Assembly (NCBI GenBank): GCA_031272025.1 | Contig: JAISUP010000045.1 | Coordinates: forward strand, 1 to 42,505 | Reading direction: 5' to 3' | Length of the DNA: 42,505 nt | DNA from: Bacteroidales bacterium | Lineage (GTDB): Bacteria; Bacteroidota; Bacteroidia; Bacteroidales; WCHB1-69 | Made by a program: the position numbers and the translations under genes | Shown: positions 16,715 through 26,682 of the stretch, piece after piece | How the letters are laid out: every line of letters starts with the position of its first letter | Position numbering within the stretch: the stretch's first letter is position 1 | The notes under the pieces: model-generated | What the model was told of the DNA's origin: nothing | Database searches by the model: none | Seen by the model: only the letters and a program-made list of their open reading frames with translations

Positions 16715-17722
16715 ATGAATCAAAAATACGAAGAAATAATAAAAGATTTAAAGCAGAAAAAATTTAAGCCGGTGTACCTGCTCATGGGAGACGAACCCTT
16801 TTTTATTGACCGGATTTCAGAATATTTTGAAGAAAAACTGATAGACGAACCCGATAGGGATTTTAACCAGATGATTTTTTACGGGAATGACAAAGAAACG
16901 GATGCCTCTATTATCGTGGCGGCAGCACGCGAGTATCCTTTTGGAGTACCCCACAAACTCGTGATGGTAAAAGAGGCTAAAGACTTGAAAAATTTTGCCG
17001 TGATTAAAGAATACGCGCAAAACCCATCCCCCTCCTCCATTCTCGTGATTTGTTATAAATATGGAAAACTCAAAGCCGACCAATATAAACCTTTTGATAA
17101 AAATGGTGTGCTTTTCTTGTCGGAAGCCATTAAAGATAATAAAATACCAACTTGGATTTCAGAGCAATGCAAAGAACACGGTTTCTCTATCGAAGCAACG
17201 GCTGCCAGCATGCTTGCCGAACATATTGGCAATGACCTGAATCGTATTTATAACGAATTTGTTAAACTCAAGATTTTCCTACCCGAAAACACGAAAATCA
17301 CTACCGACCTCATTGAAAAACACGTGGGAATCAGTAAAGAATTTAATAATTTTGAGTTAAAAAACGCCTTGGGAGAACGTGATACCAAACAAGCGGCTAA
17401 AATCGTGCTTAATTTTTGTCATAACATCAACGAACACCCGCTACCTGCTATTATAGGACTTCTTTATCCTTTTTTTTTCAATATGTTAGCCTACTATCTC
17501 AAACCCGATAATTCTCCTGAAACCTTGACCCGCATTTATGGAAACGTACACCCTTATGTCTTAAAACTTAACGAAGGCTACGCCCGCCGTTATTCCATGC
17601 CAGAAGTACAACGTGCCATCGCTATCCTTCGTGAATTTGATATGAAAAGTAAAGGTGTTGATTCGATCGCGCCTCATGAAGATTTACTGAAAGAGATGAT
17701 TTTTAAAATCATGATGAGGTAA
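16715..17722 (+). CDS. holA: DNA polymerase III delta subunit
   Basis: This 335-aa clamp-loader subunit opens the beta clamp. The N-terminus KKFKPVYLLMGDEPFFIDRI is the typical HolA start (YLLxGxEPF), followed by a domain with DRDFNQMIFYGNDKE. The C-terminal part contains ERDTKQAAKIVLNF, close to the helix region of other delta subunits. Sequence conservation is generally low in the family, but the N-terminal pattern and length are clear. The ATG at 16715 is preferred over the TTG one codon earlier. The gene follows AMP nucleosidase closely and is followed by a 158-nt gap and rpoC. Confidence 0.9.
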   Translation: MNQKYEEIIKDLKQKKFKPVYLLMGDEPFFIDRISEYFEEKLIDEPDRDFNQMIFYGNDKETDASIIVAAAREYPFGVPHKLVMVKEAKDLKNFAVIKEYAQNPSPSSILVICYKYGKLKADQYKPFDKNGVLFLSEAIKDNKIPTWISEQCKEHGFSIEATAASMLAEHIGNDLNRIYNEFVKLKIFLPENTKITTDLIEKHVGISKEFNNFELKNALGERDTKQAAKIVLNFCHNINEHPLPAIIGLLYPFFFNMLAYYLKPDNSPETLTRIYGNVHPYVLKLNEGYARRYSMPEVQRAIAILREFDMKSKGVDSIAPHEDLLKEMIFKIMMR

Positions 17723-17784
17723 AAAAAAAATCATCTTTCGTATTGTTTTTTTTCATAAATTCGCGTTGGCAATTTTTCTACATG

Positions 17785-17792
17785 TACGTTTG
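17785..17792 (+). promoter_or_regulatory. rpoC: Candidate -7 element upstream of rpoC
   Basis: TACGTTTG matches TAnnTTTG and lies 88 nt before the rpoC ATG in the holA-rpoC gap. The -33 partner is poor (TTG at 17766-17768 with only a 16-nt spacer). If real, it gives rpoC a promoter of its own. Confidence 0.4.
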
Positions 17793-17880
17793 GTTTATTG
17801 TATTGCTATTCAACCATTTGGAGAAATTGGCAAGATTTGTGAAATGAAATAAATTATTAGGATCATACCAAAAATATATT

Positions 17881-20800
17881 ATGTCTTACCGAAAAGATAC
17901 CAACACGAGGAAAGATTTTTCCAAGATTACCATCAGTCTGGCATCCCCCGAAACCATTCTCGAACAATCTTATGGAGAGGTTATTAAACCGGAAACCATC
18001 AATTATCGCACCTACAAACCTGAACGGGACGGGTTGTTTTGCGAGAAAATTTTTGGTCCTATCAAGGACTGGGAATGTCATTGTGGCAAATACAAAAGAA
18101 TCCGGTATAAAGGAGTTGTATGCGACCGTTGTGGGGTAGAAGTTACCGAGCGTAAGGTTCGTCGCGAACGAATGGGACACGTTCAATTGGTAGTGCCGGT
18201 GGCTCACATCTGGTTTTTCAAATCATTGCCCAATAAAATCGGGGCATTGTTAGGACTACAAACCAAAATGATTGATGCCATAGTCTATTATGAGAAATAT
18301 GTCGTGATTCAACCGGGAATAGCAGAATCGGAAACCATTAAGGCTCGAACTGTGCTCTCGGAAGACGAGTATTTTGAAGTCATAGATTCTCTGCCCGCCG
18401 ACAACCGGCTTCTTGAAGATAGCGATCCCAACAAATTCGTGGCAAAAATGGGAGCCGAAGCCTTGTACGACTTACTTTGTCAAATAGATTTAGATAAAGA
18501 ATCATACGAATTGCGCGACAAAGCCAATAACGAGACTTCACAACAACGCAAACAAGATATTTTGAAACGGTTGCACGTGTTTGAGGCATTTCGCGATTCT
18601 CGCAAACGCGCCATCAATAAACCGGAATGGATGATCATGAAAGTCGTGCCGGTTATACCGCCCGAATTAAGACCTCTCGTTCCTTTGGACGGGGGACGTT
18701 TTGCTACCTCCGACCTCAATGACCTGTACCGCCGAGTTATTATTCGCAATAACCGTCTGAAAAGACTCCTCGAGATCAAAGCCCCCGATGTAATTTTACG
18801 CAACGAGAAACGTATGCTGCAAGAAGCAGTAGATACCCTTTTCGACAATTCGAGAAAAGCAAGTTCGGTAAAATCAGAATCTAACCGTCCCATGAAATCC
18901 CTTTCCGACAGTTTGAAAGGAAAACAAGGACGGTTTCGTCAAAATCTATTGGGAAAACGTGTTGACTATTCCGGACGTTCGGTTATCGTAGTAGGTCCTG
19001 AACTGAAGATGAACGAGTGCGGGCTACCCAAAGATATGGCATTGGAATTATACAAACCTTTTGTCATCAAACATGTCATTACCAGAGGAGTAGCAAAAAC
19101 CGTGAAGGCTGCAAAAAAAGTGGTAGACAGGAAAGATCCGATGGTTTGGGAAATCTTGGAAAATATCATGAAAGGACACCCAGTTTTCTTGAACCGTGCT
19201 CCTACTTTGCACCGTTTGGGTATTCAAGCCTTCCAACCCCGCATGGTAGAAGGCAAAGCCATACGACTGCACCCCTTATGTTGTACGGCATTTAACGCCG
19301 ACTTCGATGGTGACCAAATGGCAGTACACGTACCGCTGGGCAACGCGGCTATTCTTGAAACCCAAATGCTCATGCTGGCTTCTCATAATATTCTCAACCC
19401 CGCGAATGGAGCACCCATTACCGTACCCTCACAAGACATGGTATTAGGGCTATACTATATCACCAAAGAATTACGCTCTACCCCCGAGAACCCCGTGCAG
19501 GGCGAGGGTAGAAAATTTTATTCGGTAGAAGAAGTAATCATCGCCTATAACGAGAAAAAAGTACATCTCAACGCCATGATTCAATGTCGGGTGGATTTAA
19601 AGGGAGACGGGGATATGGTCCTCACGGATACCACAGTAGGACGTGTGTTGTTTAATCAAGTTGTTCCCAAGGGATTCGGGTATATTAATAAATTGCTCAC
19701 GAAAAAATCTTTGCGAGATATTATCGGAGAAGTATTGCATAAATCGGGCAACGCTGCCACGGCAAAATTCCTTGATGACATCATGGGACTTGGATTCCGG
19801 ATGTCGTTTGAAGGAGGCTTGTCGTTTAATCTTGGCGATGTCATTATCCCCGAAGAAAAATCACGATTGATTGCCGATGCCAACGCGCAGGTAGACGAGA
19901 TTACCGCGAACTACAACATGGGCTTCATTACCAATACAGAGCGTTACAATCAGGTTATTGACGTGTGGTCTCACACGAATGCCCGGTTGAGTCATGTTTT
20001 GATGCAACAAATTGGAAACGATAGACAAGGGTTTAACCCGGTGCACATGATGCGTGATTCCGGTGCCCGTGGTTCTGCCGAGCAAATTCGTCAGTTATCG
20101 GGTATGCGCGGCTTAATGGCAAAACCTACGAAAGCAGGGGCAAGCGGGGGAGAAATTATCGAGAACCCCATTTTGTCCAACTTTAAAGAAGGATTGTCTG
20201 TATTGGAATACTTCATCTCTACACACGGTGCTCGAAAAGGGTTGGCAGATACTGCATTAAAGACCGCCGATGCCGGATACCTCACCCGCCGGTTGGTTGA
20301 TGTGTCGCACGATGTTATCATTACCGAAGACGACTGTGGTACCTTGCGCGGCATGACCGTAGGGGCACTTAAGAAAAATGAAGAAGTAGTAGAAACACTC
20401 TACGACCGTCTTTTGGGACGGGTAACCCTTCACGACGTGTATCACCCGCAAACCGGAGAACTCATTGTCAAAGCAGGGGAAGAATTGAACGAAGAGTTAT
20501 GCCATCTTATCGAAAATTCACCTATTGAAGAAGTAGAAATACGTTCGGTGCCTACCTGCGAGTCGAAACAAGGGGTATGCCGTAAATGTTACGGGAGAAA
20601 CTTGGCAACCGGTAAAATGGTTCAAATAGGAGAAGCCGTGGGAGTTATTGCTGCCCAATCTATTGGGGAACCGGGCACACAGTTGACCCTTCGAACTTTC
20701 CACGTGGGAGGTGTGGCAGGAAACATCGCCGCGAATAGCCGCATCACGGCAAAATATGACGGTATGTTAAGTATTGACGAATTGCGGGCATTAGAGAAAA

Positions 20801-22152
20801 CGGATGATACGGGAAAACTCTATTATAAAGTTATCGGACGCTCTGCCGAGATGAAAATCATAGATTCTATAACTAACGTGGCACTCACCTCCAGCAATAT
20901 TCCTTACGGGGCTACCTTATATTACAAACAAGGAGACCTCGTGAAAAAAGGAGACATCATTGCCGAATGGGATCCCTTCAATGCCGTGATTCTTTCCGAC
21001 GTTGCCGGTCGCGTGGAATACCACGACATCATAGAGGGAACAACCTATCGCGTAGAAACCGATGAACAAACCAATATTCAAGATAAAGTTATTATCGAAA
21101 GTCGTATCAAGACCAAGAATCCTAGTATCCTGATTTATGATAGCAACGATGAGTTAATCAAGAGTTTCGATATTCCCGTAGGGGCACGTCTGTCGGTAGA
21201 GATTGGGCAAAAAATAGATTCGGGAGAAATTTTAGTAAAGATTCCTCGTTCCTTTGGAAAAGCGGGCGACATCACAGGCGGTTTGCCGCGTGTTACCGAA
21301 CTCTTTGAAGCCCGAAACCCATCAGACCCTGCCGTAGTAGCCGAAATTGATGGGGTAGTTTCTTTCGAGAAAAAACTCAAACGCGGAAATCGTAGCGTGA
21401 AAATTACCTCCCGCACCGGAGAAGAAAAGAGTTACCTTATTCCTACATCAAAGCAAATATTGGCACAAGAGAACGATTTCGTGCACGCGGGAACTCCCTT
21501 GTCAGAAGGCTCACTTACCCCATCGGATATCCTCTCCATCAAAGGAGCAATGAAAGTACAAGAATATATCGTGAACGAAATTCAGGAAGTATATCGTCTG
21601 CAAGGGGTAAAAATCAACGACAAGCATTTTGAAGTCATCGTGAGACAAATGATGCGTAAAATGGAAATTGAAGCCCCCGGAGACACGAAGTTTCTACAAG
21701 GTGAATTGGTAAATAAAATTGACTTTCAAGAAGAAAATGACCTCATTTGGGATAAGAAAGTTGTGGTAGATCCGGGCGATTCTCTTGAATTTAAGAAAGG
21801 ACAAATCATCAATGCCAAACGATTGCGAGATGAAAATTCTTTATTGAAACGGAAAGACTTAAGACTGATAGAGGTGCGGGATGCCCATCCTGCAACGGGA
21901 AAACCGGTATTACAAGGAATTACCCGTGCTTCATTACAAACCCGTAGTTTTATTTCCGCGGCATCTTTTCAGGAAACGACCAAAGTGCTCACCGAAGCCG
22001 CTATCAACGCGAAGTCTGATGACCTCATTGGAATGAAAGAAAATGTAATCGTGGGGCACTTAATCCCCGCGGGCACCGGATTACAGGCTTATCAAACCAT
22101 GGAAGTCGGCGCGAAAGAAGAATACGAAATTTTAATGGCATCAAAAAAATAA
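17881..22152 (+). CDS. rpoC: RNA polymerase beta' subunit
   Basis: This 1423-aa subunit carries the catalytic centre. The N-terminal zinc ligands are C66, C68, C81 and C84 (CHCGK...CDRC). The active-site Mg-binding motif [12 protein letters not shown] lies at about residue 470. The second zinc site is [15 protein letters not shown], preceded by a typical bridge-helix region ([20 protein letters not shown]). Length is as expected for Bacteroidota, with no frameshift. In most bacteria rpoB lies directly upstream; here the upstream gene is holA. The next gene starts 6 nt downstream. Confidence 0.99.
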   Translation: MSYRKDTNTRKDFSKITISLASPETILEQSYGEVIKPETINYRTYKPERDGLFCEKIFGPIKDWECHCGKYKRIRYKGVVCDRCGVEVTERKVRRERMGHVQLVVPVAHIWFFKSLPNKIGALLGLQTKMIDAIVYYEKYVVIQPGIAESETIKARTVLSEDEYFEVIDSLPADNRLLEDSDPNKFVAKMGAEALYDLLCQIDLDKESYELRDKANNETSQQRKQDILKRLHVFEAFRDSRKRAINKPEWMIMKVVPVIPPELRPLVPLDGGRFATSDLNDLYRRVIIRNNRLKRLLEIKAPDVILRNEKRMLQEAVDTLFDNSRKASSVKSESNRPMKSLSDSLKGKQGRFRQNLLGKRVDYSGRSVIVVGPELKMNECGLPKDMALELYKPFVIKHVITRGVAKTVKAAKKVVDRKDPMVWEILENIMKGHPVFLNRAPTLHRLGIQAFQPRMVEGKAIRLHPLCCTAFNADFDGDQMAVHVPLGNAAILETQMLMLASHNILNPANGAPITVPSQDMVLGLYYITKELRSTPENPVQGEGRKFYSVEEVIIAYNEKKVHLNAMIQCRVDLKGDGDMVLTDTTVGRVLFNQVVPKGFGYINKLLTKKSLRDIIGEVLHKSGNAATAKFLDDIMGLGFRMSFEGGLSFNLGDVIIPEEKSRLIADANAQVDEITANYNMGFITNTERYNQVIDVWSHTNARLSHVLMQQIGNDRQGFNPVHMMRDSGARGSAEQIRQLSGMRGLMAKPTKAGASGGEIIENPILSNFKEGLSVLEYFISTHGARKGLADTALKTADAGYLTRRLVDVSHDVIITEDDCGTLRGMTVGALKKNEEVVETLYDRLLGRVTLHDVYHPQTGELIVKAGEELNEELCHLIENSPIEEVEIRSVPTCESKQGVCRKCYGRNLATGKMVQIGEAVGVIAAQSIGEPGTQLTLRTFHVGGVAGNIAANSRITAKYDGMLSIDELRALEKTDDTGKLYYKVIGRSAEMKIIDSITNVALTSSNIPYGATLYYKQGDLVKKGDIIAEWDPFNAVILSDVAGRVEYHDIIEGTTYRVETDEQTNIQDKVIIESRIKTKNPSILIYDSNDELIKSFDIPVGARLSVEIGQKIDSGEILVKIPRSFGKAGDITGGLPRVTELFEARNPSDPAVVAEIDGVVSFEKKLKRGNRSVKITSRTGEEKSYLIPTSKQILAQENDFVHAGTPLSEGSLTPSDILSIKGAMKVQEYIVNEIQEVYRLQGVKINDKHFEVIVRQMMRKMEIEAPGDTKFLQGELVNKIDFQEENDLIWDKKVVVDPGDSLEFKKGQIINAKRLRDENSLLKRKDLRLIEVRDAHPATGKPVLQGITRASLQTRSFISAASFQETTKVLTEAAINAKSDDLIGMKENVIVGHLIPAGTGLQAYQTMEVGAKEEYEILMASKK

Positions 22153-22158
22153 TGTATC

Positions 22159-22461
22159 ATGCAAGAAGATAACACCAACAAAATTGACATCAGTTTGTCG
22201 GAAGATGTAGCACAAGGCACATATTCCAATTTGGCAATCATTACTCATTCCAATACCGAATTTATCGTGGACTTTGTCGCCATGATGCCCGGTATGCCCA
22301 AAGCCAACGTGCGGTCTCGTATCATCATGACCCCACAAAATACCAAACGGCTACTCAACGCGTTAGCAGAAAACGTGCATCGTTACGAGGAAAAGAATGG
22401 GACAATTCAAGATGCCGCGATAGAAATCCCTATCATGGCAAACGGTGGCGCTATGGCATAA
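22159..22461 (+). CDS. DUF3467 family protein
   Basis: This 100-aa acidic protein has the family features DISLSEDVAQGTYSNLAIITHSNTEFIVDF and ANVRSRIIMTPQNTKRLLNALAENV. It follows rpoC by 6 nt, the arrangement seen in many Bacteroidota, and is almost certainly co-transcribed. The function is not established; the constant pairing with rpoC suggests a link to transcription. A terminator follows the gene. Confidence 0.88.
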   Translation: MQEDNTNKIDISLSEDVAQGTYSNLAIITHSNTEFIVDFVAMMPGMPKANVRSRIIMTPQNTKRLLNALAENVHRYEEKNGTIQDAAIEIPIMANGGAMA

Positions 22462-22489
22462 CCATTTCCACTAAATCTACTCATAAAAA

Positions 22490-22525
22490 CTAACCCGTTT
22501 GTATTTTTGAATATAAACGGGTTAG
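22490..22525. terminator. Bidirectional intrinsic terminator between the DUF3467 gene and recX
   Basis: CTAACCCGTTT at 22490-22500 pairs with AAACGGGTTAG at 22515-22525, an 11-bp stem. It is followed by TTTTT on the plus strand and preceded by AAAAA on the plus strand, giving a T run in either direction. It sits between two convergent transcription units. Confidence 0.85.
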
Positions 22526-22532
22526 TTTTTAC

Positions 22533-22997
22533 TTATTCTTCTATTTCATTTTTCAGGCACTCTCGAACATATTCTACAATTAAGGGCATCTCGAACCCGC
22601 GTGCCTGCAAAAATCGGCATAACTTATTATAGATGTCTTGTTTGCCCTTCAACGTTTGCAGTCTGCCAAGAATTGCTTTTTGTAAAATCGCGATGTACTC
22701 GTCTTCATCAATTTTTTGCAAGGCTTCACTAATTTGGGGTACCGCGATTCCTTTTTCCATCAAGGCATATTTTATTTTTAGCCTACCCCAATGCCGTCCC
22801 CGCAATTTCGAGAAAACATAGTACTCGGCAAAATGTTCGTCATCAAAAAAACGCTCCTCCTTTAAAGACGTTAATATTTGATTCTCTTCCTGTTCAGATA
22901 CACCAAATGACCGTATCTTTGTTCGTACCTGTTTTTCTGTCCTTTCCTGAAAAAGACAAAAATGCTCTACTTTTCTTTGCACTTCCTCCAATGACAT
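22533..22997 (-). CDS. recX: Regulatory protein RecX
   Basis: This 154-aa three-helix-repeat protein binds RecA filaments and inhibits or modulates recombinase activity. The N-terminus LEEVQRKVEHFCLFQERTEKQVRTKI and the segment ERFFDDEHFAEYYVFSKLRGRHWGRLKIKYALMEKGI are typical; the F-D-D-x-x-F-A core and the R-x-x-G-x-x-x-I-x-x-x-L pattern are characteristic. It lies 41 nt after the RNase G gene and ends at the bidirectional terminator, so it is probably the last gene of the HU-mS38-rng unit. Confidence 0.92.
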   Translation of the reverse strand: MSLEEVQRKVEHFCLFQERTEKQVRTKIRSFGVSEQEENQILTSLKEERFFDDEHFAEYYVFSKLRGRHWGRLKIKYALMEKGIAVPQISEALQKIDEDEYIAILQKAILGRLQTLKGKQDIYNKLCRFLQARGFEMPLIVEYVRECLKNEIEE

Positions 22998-23038
22998 AAC
23001 AAGGTATAATTAGAATTTAAAAGTGTGATAAAAAAAGG

Positions 23039-24628
23039 TTATGCTTCTATGGTGGGAGAAGACCAAAAGACGATTTCCTCACCCTCTTTATTTAAAAATT
23101 TATATTCTAAAATATGATAGTCTGTATTGGTTTTCAATGAAATCCACTGTTTATACCTGAGTAGCCATTGGCATCTTTTAGAATAAATTCCTTTCGTAAA
23201 ATAGGCATAAAGATAAGGGTGTAAGACAATCGTGATATGTTTTTCATGTTGTTTATAGAGCAAGAAGTCAATTGTATTTTCTAATTCTTCTTCTATAAGA
23301 ATACTTGCTTTCACTTTTCCTGTACCTTGACAGGCGGGACACATTTCCGAAGTATCTATCACGGTAGCTTGTCTTACCCGTTGTCTCGTAATTTGCACAA
23401 TTCCAAACTTATTGATGGGCAATATCGTATGTCTGGATTTATCGTTTCTCATCAATTCATGTAAAGATTGATTGAGTTGGTTTCGGCTGGCAGATTTACG
23501 CAAATCAATAAAATCAATAGTAATAATACCTCCCATGTCTCGCAGGCGGACTTGTCTCACTATTTCTGCCGCCGCCGCGAGATTTACTTGTAAAGCGTTT
23601 TCCTCTTGCGACAAATCGGCTTTCAAGCGGTTGCCGCTATTCACATCTATCACGTGCATGGCTTCGGTATGCTCTATAATCAAGTATATTCCGGTTCTGA
23701 CCGTAACAATTTTTCCAAAAGCACCTTTAATCTGTTTCGAGACATTAAAATACTCGAATATAGGACGTTTGTCTTTATACAGATTCAAAATTTTAGTTTT
23801 CTCGAAGGAAATGGATTTAAGGTAACTTTTAAGGTCGTTGTAAATGTCGGGAGAATCTACATAAATCGCGTTAAAAGAATCGGTAAGCAGGTCGCGCAAC
23901 AAAGCCGATGTTCTATCTAAATCGGTAGCAATTTTCATGGGTGCGGTTGCCTTGGGCAATTTTTTCACGACTTCTTTCCAACGGGCACCCAATTGGTCCA
24001 TATCATTAGAAATATCGTCTAATTTTTTTCCTTCGGCAACTGTCCGAATAATAACTCCAAAATTTTTAGGTTTAATACTTTGCACGATTTTTCGTAAGCG
24101 GCGACGTTCTTCGTTACTTTTTATTTTTTGGGAAACCGTGATTTTATTAAAAAAAGGCACGAGCACGAGATACCTTCCCGCGAGCGACAACTCCGCGGTA
24201 ACCCGTGCCCCTTTGGTCGAGATTGGTTCTTTGGCAATTTGTACTAATACCGACTGTCCGGAAGTGAGTACTTCTCCTATTTTGCCATTTTTTTCCAATT
24301 CCGGTTCCATGGGAAACGAGGAAACACTTTGTCTGCGATTTTCAATAGAATTTTTTACAAAATTATTGATTGTAAGTCCATTTACACCTAAATCTAAATA
24401 ATGGAGAAAGGCTTCTTTTTCACAGCCTATATCTACGAAAGCCGCGTTAAGACCGGGCATAATTTTTCTTATCCTGCCAAGATAAATGTCTCCAAGCGAA
24501 CATTGGTCAGATTGTTTTTCGCGATGGATTTCAACTAACTTCTTATCTTCAAGCAAAGCAATATGTACTTCGTTGGGATGAGTGGCTATGACTAACTCTT
24601 TGGTTACCGTTACTTCATTCTCGTTCAT
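23039..24628 (-). CDS. rng: Ribonuclease G (RNase E/G family)
   Basis: This 529-aa endoribonuclease processes rRNA and mRNA. An S1-like domain occupies roughly residues 30-125 (GDIYLGRIRKIMPGLNAAFVDIG). The catalytic domain contains GGIITIDFIDLRKSASRNQL, which carries the Mg-binding aspartate. The Zn-link CPACQGTGKV follows near the C-terminus. The ATG at 24628 is preferred over a TTG six codons earlier. It follows the 29-aa mS38-like gene by 87 nt. Confidence 0.95.
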   Translation of the reverse strand: MNENEVTVTKELVIATHPNEVHIALLEDKKLVEIHREKQSDQCSLGDIYLGRIRKIMPGLNAAFVDIGCEKEAFLHYLDLGVNGLTINNFVKNSIENRRQSVSSFPMEPELEKNGKIGEVLTSGQSVLVQIAKEPISTKGARVTAELSLAGRYLVLVPFFNKITVSQKIKSNEERRRLRKIVQSIKPKNFGVIIRTVAEGKKLDDISNDMDQLGARWKEVVKKLPKATAPMKIATDLDRTSALLRDLLTDSFNAIYVDSPDIYNDLKSYLKSISFEKTKILNLYKDKRPIFEYFNVSKQIKGAFGKIVTVRTGIYLIIEHTEAMHVIDVNSGNRLKADLSQEENALQVNLAAAAEIVRQVRLRDMGGIITIDFIDLRKSASRNQLNQSLHELMRNDKSRHTILPINKFGIVQITRQRVRQATVIDTSEMCPACQGTGKVKASILIEEELENTIDFLLYKQHEKHITIVLHPYLYAYFTKGIYSKRCQWLLRYKQWISLKTNTDYHILEYKFLNKEGEEIVFWSSPTIEA

Positions 24629-24715
24629 AAATTTATTTTCTCTCAACTAAAAACGAAAAACCAAACAATTCACGCATGGGTAAATTGTTCAGTTTATCTA
24701 CAATGGCTCGAAAAA

Positions 24716-24805
24716 TTACTTCTTCTTGTGCCGATTTTTGCGCAAACGTTTTTTCCGTTTGTGCGTTGACATCTTGTGCCTTTTTCTTTTTTTACCGCTT
24801 GGCAT
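24716..24805 (-). CDS. 29-aa basic ribosome-associated peptide, mS38/AURKAIP1-COX24-like
   Basis: An ATG at 24805 encodes a 29-residue peptide. It begins MPSGKKRKRHKMSTHKRKKR and ends LRKNRHKKK, with nearly two thirds Lys, Arg or His. The KRKRHKM..HKRKKRLRKNRHKKK pattern is the conserved C-terminal core of the mitochondrial ribosomal protein mS38 (AURKAIP1, yeast Cox24). Annotated Bacteroidota genomes carry matching small ORFs. It lies 34 nt after the HU gene and before rng. A small-subunit ribosome-associated role is inferred from the family. Confidence 0.85.
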   Translation of the reverse strand: MPSGKKRKRHKMSTHKRKKRLRKNRHKKK

Positions 24806-24839
24806 AATACATTACTTTAGTTAACCATGTGAATTTTAA

Positions 24840-25121
24840 TTATTTCAACTTTTTTACTTGGCTTACGAAAGTTTTGCACGGTTTAAACGCGGGAATTTTG
24901 TGTGCGGGAATCTTTAGCGTAGTCCCTTTTGAAATGTTACGAGCCAATTTCTCAGCCCTTTGTTTCACGATGAAACTCCCAAAACTTCTCAAATAAACAT
25001 TTTCATTGTTCGATAAGGCTCCTTTAACCGAAGACATGAACACTTCAACAATCATTTGAACCGTACTCTTTTCAAAACCGGTCTTGTTTGCAATTTCACT
25101 TACAATTTCTGCTTTTGTCAT
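24840..25121 (-). CDS. HU-family DNA-binding protein
   Basis: This 93-aa histone-like protein has the usual start MTKAEIVSEIANKTGFEKSTV, the core VYLRSFGSFIVKQRAEKLARN and a C-terminus with IPAHKIPAFKP before a lysine-rich end. It bends and compacts DNA as a dimer. It is the first gene of an apparent minus-strand unit with the mS38-like peptide, RNase G and RecX. A TATTTTTG -7-like element lies about 90 nt upstream. Confidence 0.95.
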   Translation of the reverse strand: MTKAEIVSEIANKTGFEKSTVQMIVEVFMSSVKGALSNNENVYLRSFGSFIVKQRAEKLARNISKGTTLKIPAHKIPAFKPCKTFVSQVKKLK

Positions 25122-25213
25122 AATTTTTTTATATTAAAAGGTAAAACTTTAATGATTTTTCAGATTAAAATATGATATAAATTTAAAAATGAACTTCTAT
25201 CAAAAAAACGCTG

Positions 25214-25221
25214 CAAAAATA
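25214..25221 (-). promoter_or_regulatory. Candidate -7 element of the HU-mS38-rng-recX unit
   Basis: Minus-strand TATTTTTG matches TAnnTTTG, 92 nt upstream of the HU start, in an otherwise very AT-rich gap. No clear -33 box is seen. Confidence 0.4.
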
Positions 25222-25390
25222 CAAAAAAAAATTTACATACACTCTCTTTTCGCAGTTTTTTTTTGAAAAACAGAATTTTTTTTTTACATTTTTCTATTTT
25301 TTCTGAGATGCTCCCCAAAAAAATGGGCAAAAAAACACTCTACTCATTTTTTTTGCCGACTATCGTTCGTGCCAATATGATAAAAAACCG

Positions 25391-25398
25391 TATCTTTG
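25391..25398 (+). promoter_or_regulatory. -7 element of the DoxX-family gene
   Basis: TATCTTTG lies 32 nt before the ATG at 25431. A weak TTCG at 25366-25369 with a 21-nt spacer may serve as the -33 element. Its position makes an earlier in-frame start at 25263 unlikely. Confidence 0.58.
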
Positions 25399-25430
25399 CA
25401 ATGCGTTTTTTATCATATATATTTATTATC

Positions 25431-26675
25431 ATGCAACAAAACACGTACCACAAACGTCAAAAAGAGCCGATATGGATAGCCATTATTCGCGTGGCTCTTG
25501 CTTTTTTGTTCCTTTTTTCAGGCTTGAGCAAAGCCATTGATCCCGTGGCTTCGGCTATACAAATGGATGATTATTTCATCTCTTTCGGTATGGGTTTTCT
25601 TCACCCTATTGCCCTATGGGTTGCCGTACTCATGAATATCGTGGAGTTTACCTTGGGGTTCATGCTTCTCTTTAAAATAAAAGTGCGCTTTACATCAGTC
25701 ATATTTCTGCTGTTCATGCTCTTTTTCTTACTACTTACCCTATGGTTATGGGTAGCCGAATATCACGAAGTCAATAATTTGCTACTATTTGGAAAATTCA
25801 AAATTCAAGGGGTAGTTAAAGATTGTGGTTGTTTTGGGAAAGCCATAGAAATAAACAATCGCGGCACTTTTCTCAAAAACGTGATTATCATGATTCCCAC
25901 ACTCATTCTCTTTTTCAAACGCGGAAGGATCCCCGACATCAGGCTCACCGGGTTGGGACAATGCCTGCTAACTTTGATTGGGGTACTCATCGCGGCTTTC
26001 CTGCAATTTTATTGCTACCGTCATTTGCCTGTCATTGATTTAAACAAAGATTGGAAAAAAGGATCTAATCTTGCCATCACTTTTACCGAAGAACCCGACC
26101 GGATTGCCGCTTTCTTTACTTATCAAAACAAAAAAGACAGTTCTATCCTTGTCTTAGACAAAGAGGCAATGATGAGCATTACCGATAGGCTACCGCTATT
26201 TTATGATGAGTACGAATATCTTGACCGTAGAGATAGCATCATAGAACCGGGTCGCGAACCCAAAGTTGAAGGATTTAGTATGTTAGACAGCACGGGAAGC
26301 GATTACGCGTTACCCCTACTCAATCCTACCCATCTCAAACCCCTATTCATCCTTGTGATGAATGATTTGCGTGAAGTCAATATCGAAGGCTTACAAAATG
26401 AAAATTTGCAAACACTCGTCAACGAAGCCAAGAAAGGTACGATAGAAATTGTTGGACTAACCACGAACACTCCGGAAGAAGCCCATGCTTTTGCCAAATT
26501 TCATCATCTTGATTTTCCCATTTATTGCAACAATCCTTTTGACCCTGCAAAAGGTCCATTTATCGTACGCGATGCCATTAGATCCAACCCCGGTTTAATA
26601 TTGATACAAGGTGGAGTCGTACTTCAAAAATGGGCTTGGCGTGACTTTCCCGCGTGGGATAAGATAAAATATTGA
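25431..26675 (+). CDS. DoxX-family membrane protein with thioredoxin-like C-terminal domain
   Basis: This 414-aa protein has two parts. The N-terminal third is a four-helix DoxX/MauE-type membrane domain (FLFLFSGLSKAIDPVASAIQ) with the motif VKDCGCFGKAI, a Cys pair that suggests redox activity. After a further helix, the C-terminal part is an extracytoplasmic thioredoxin-fold domain (PLFILVMNDLREVN ... EIVGLTTNTPEEAHAF ... PGLILIQGGVVLQKWAW). It lacks an active-site CxxC. The layout matches Bacteroidota DoxX proteins of unknown substrate. The ATG at 25431 gives a sensible cytoplasmic start. The next gene begins 8 nt downstream. Confidence 0.85.
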   Translation: MQQNTYHKRQKEPIWIAIIRVALAFLFLFSGLSKAIDPVASAIQMDDYFISFGMGFLHPIALWVAVLMNIVEFTLGFMLLFKIKVRFTSVIFLLFMLFFLLLTLWLWVAEYHEVNNLLLFGKFKIQGVVKDCGCFGKAIEINNRGTFLKNVIIMIPTLILFFKRGRIPDIRLTGLGQCLLTLIGVLIAAFLQFYCYRHLPVIDLNKDWKKGSNLAITFTEEPDRIAAFFTYQNKKDSSILVLDKEAMMSITDRLPLFYDEYEYLDRRDSIIEPGREPKVEGFSMLDSTGSDYALPLLNPTHLKPLFILVMNDLREVNIEGLQNENLQTLVNEAKKGTIEIVGLTTNTPEEAHAFAKFHHLDFPIYCNNPFDPAKGPFIVRDAIRSNPGLILIQGGVVLQKWAWRDFPAWDKIKY

Positions 26676-26682
26676 TATTTTC

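Noticed and set aside
17863-21416. Many open frames of 60-137 codons antisense or out of frame to rpoC
   Set aside because: They shadow a long, highly conserved coding sequence and have no independent promoter or domain signal.
22462-22532. Small RNA or riboswitch in the DUF3467-recX gap
   Set aside because: The only structure is an 11-bp stem with T runs on both sides, which is fully explained as a bidirectional terminator.
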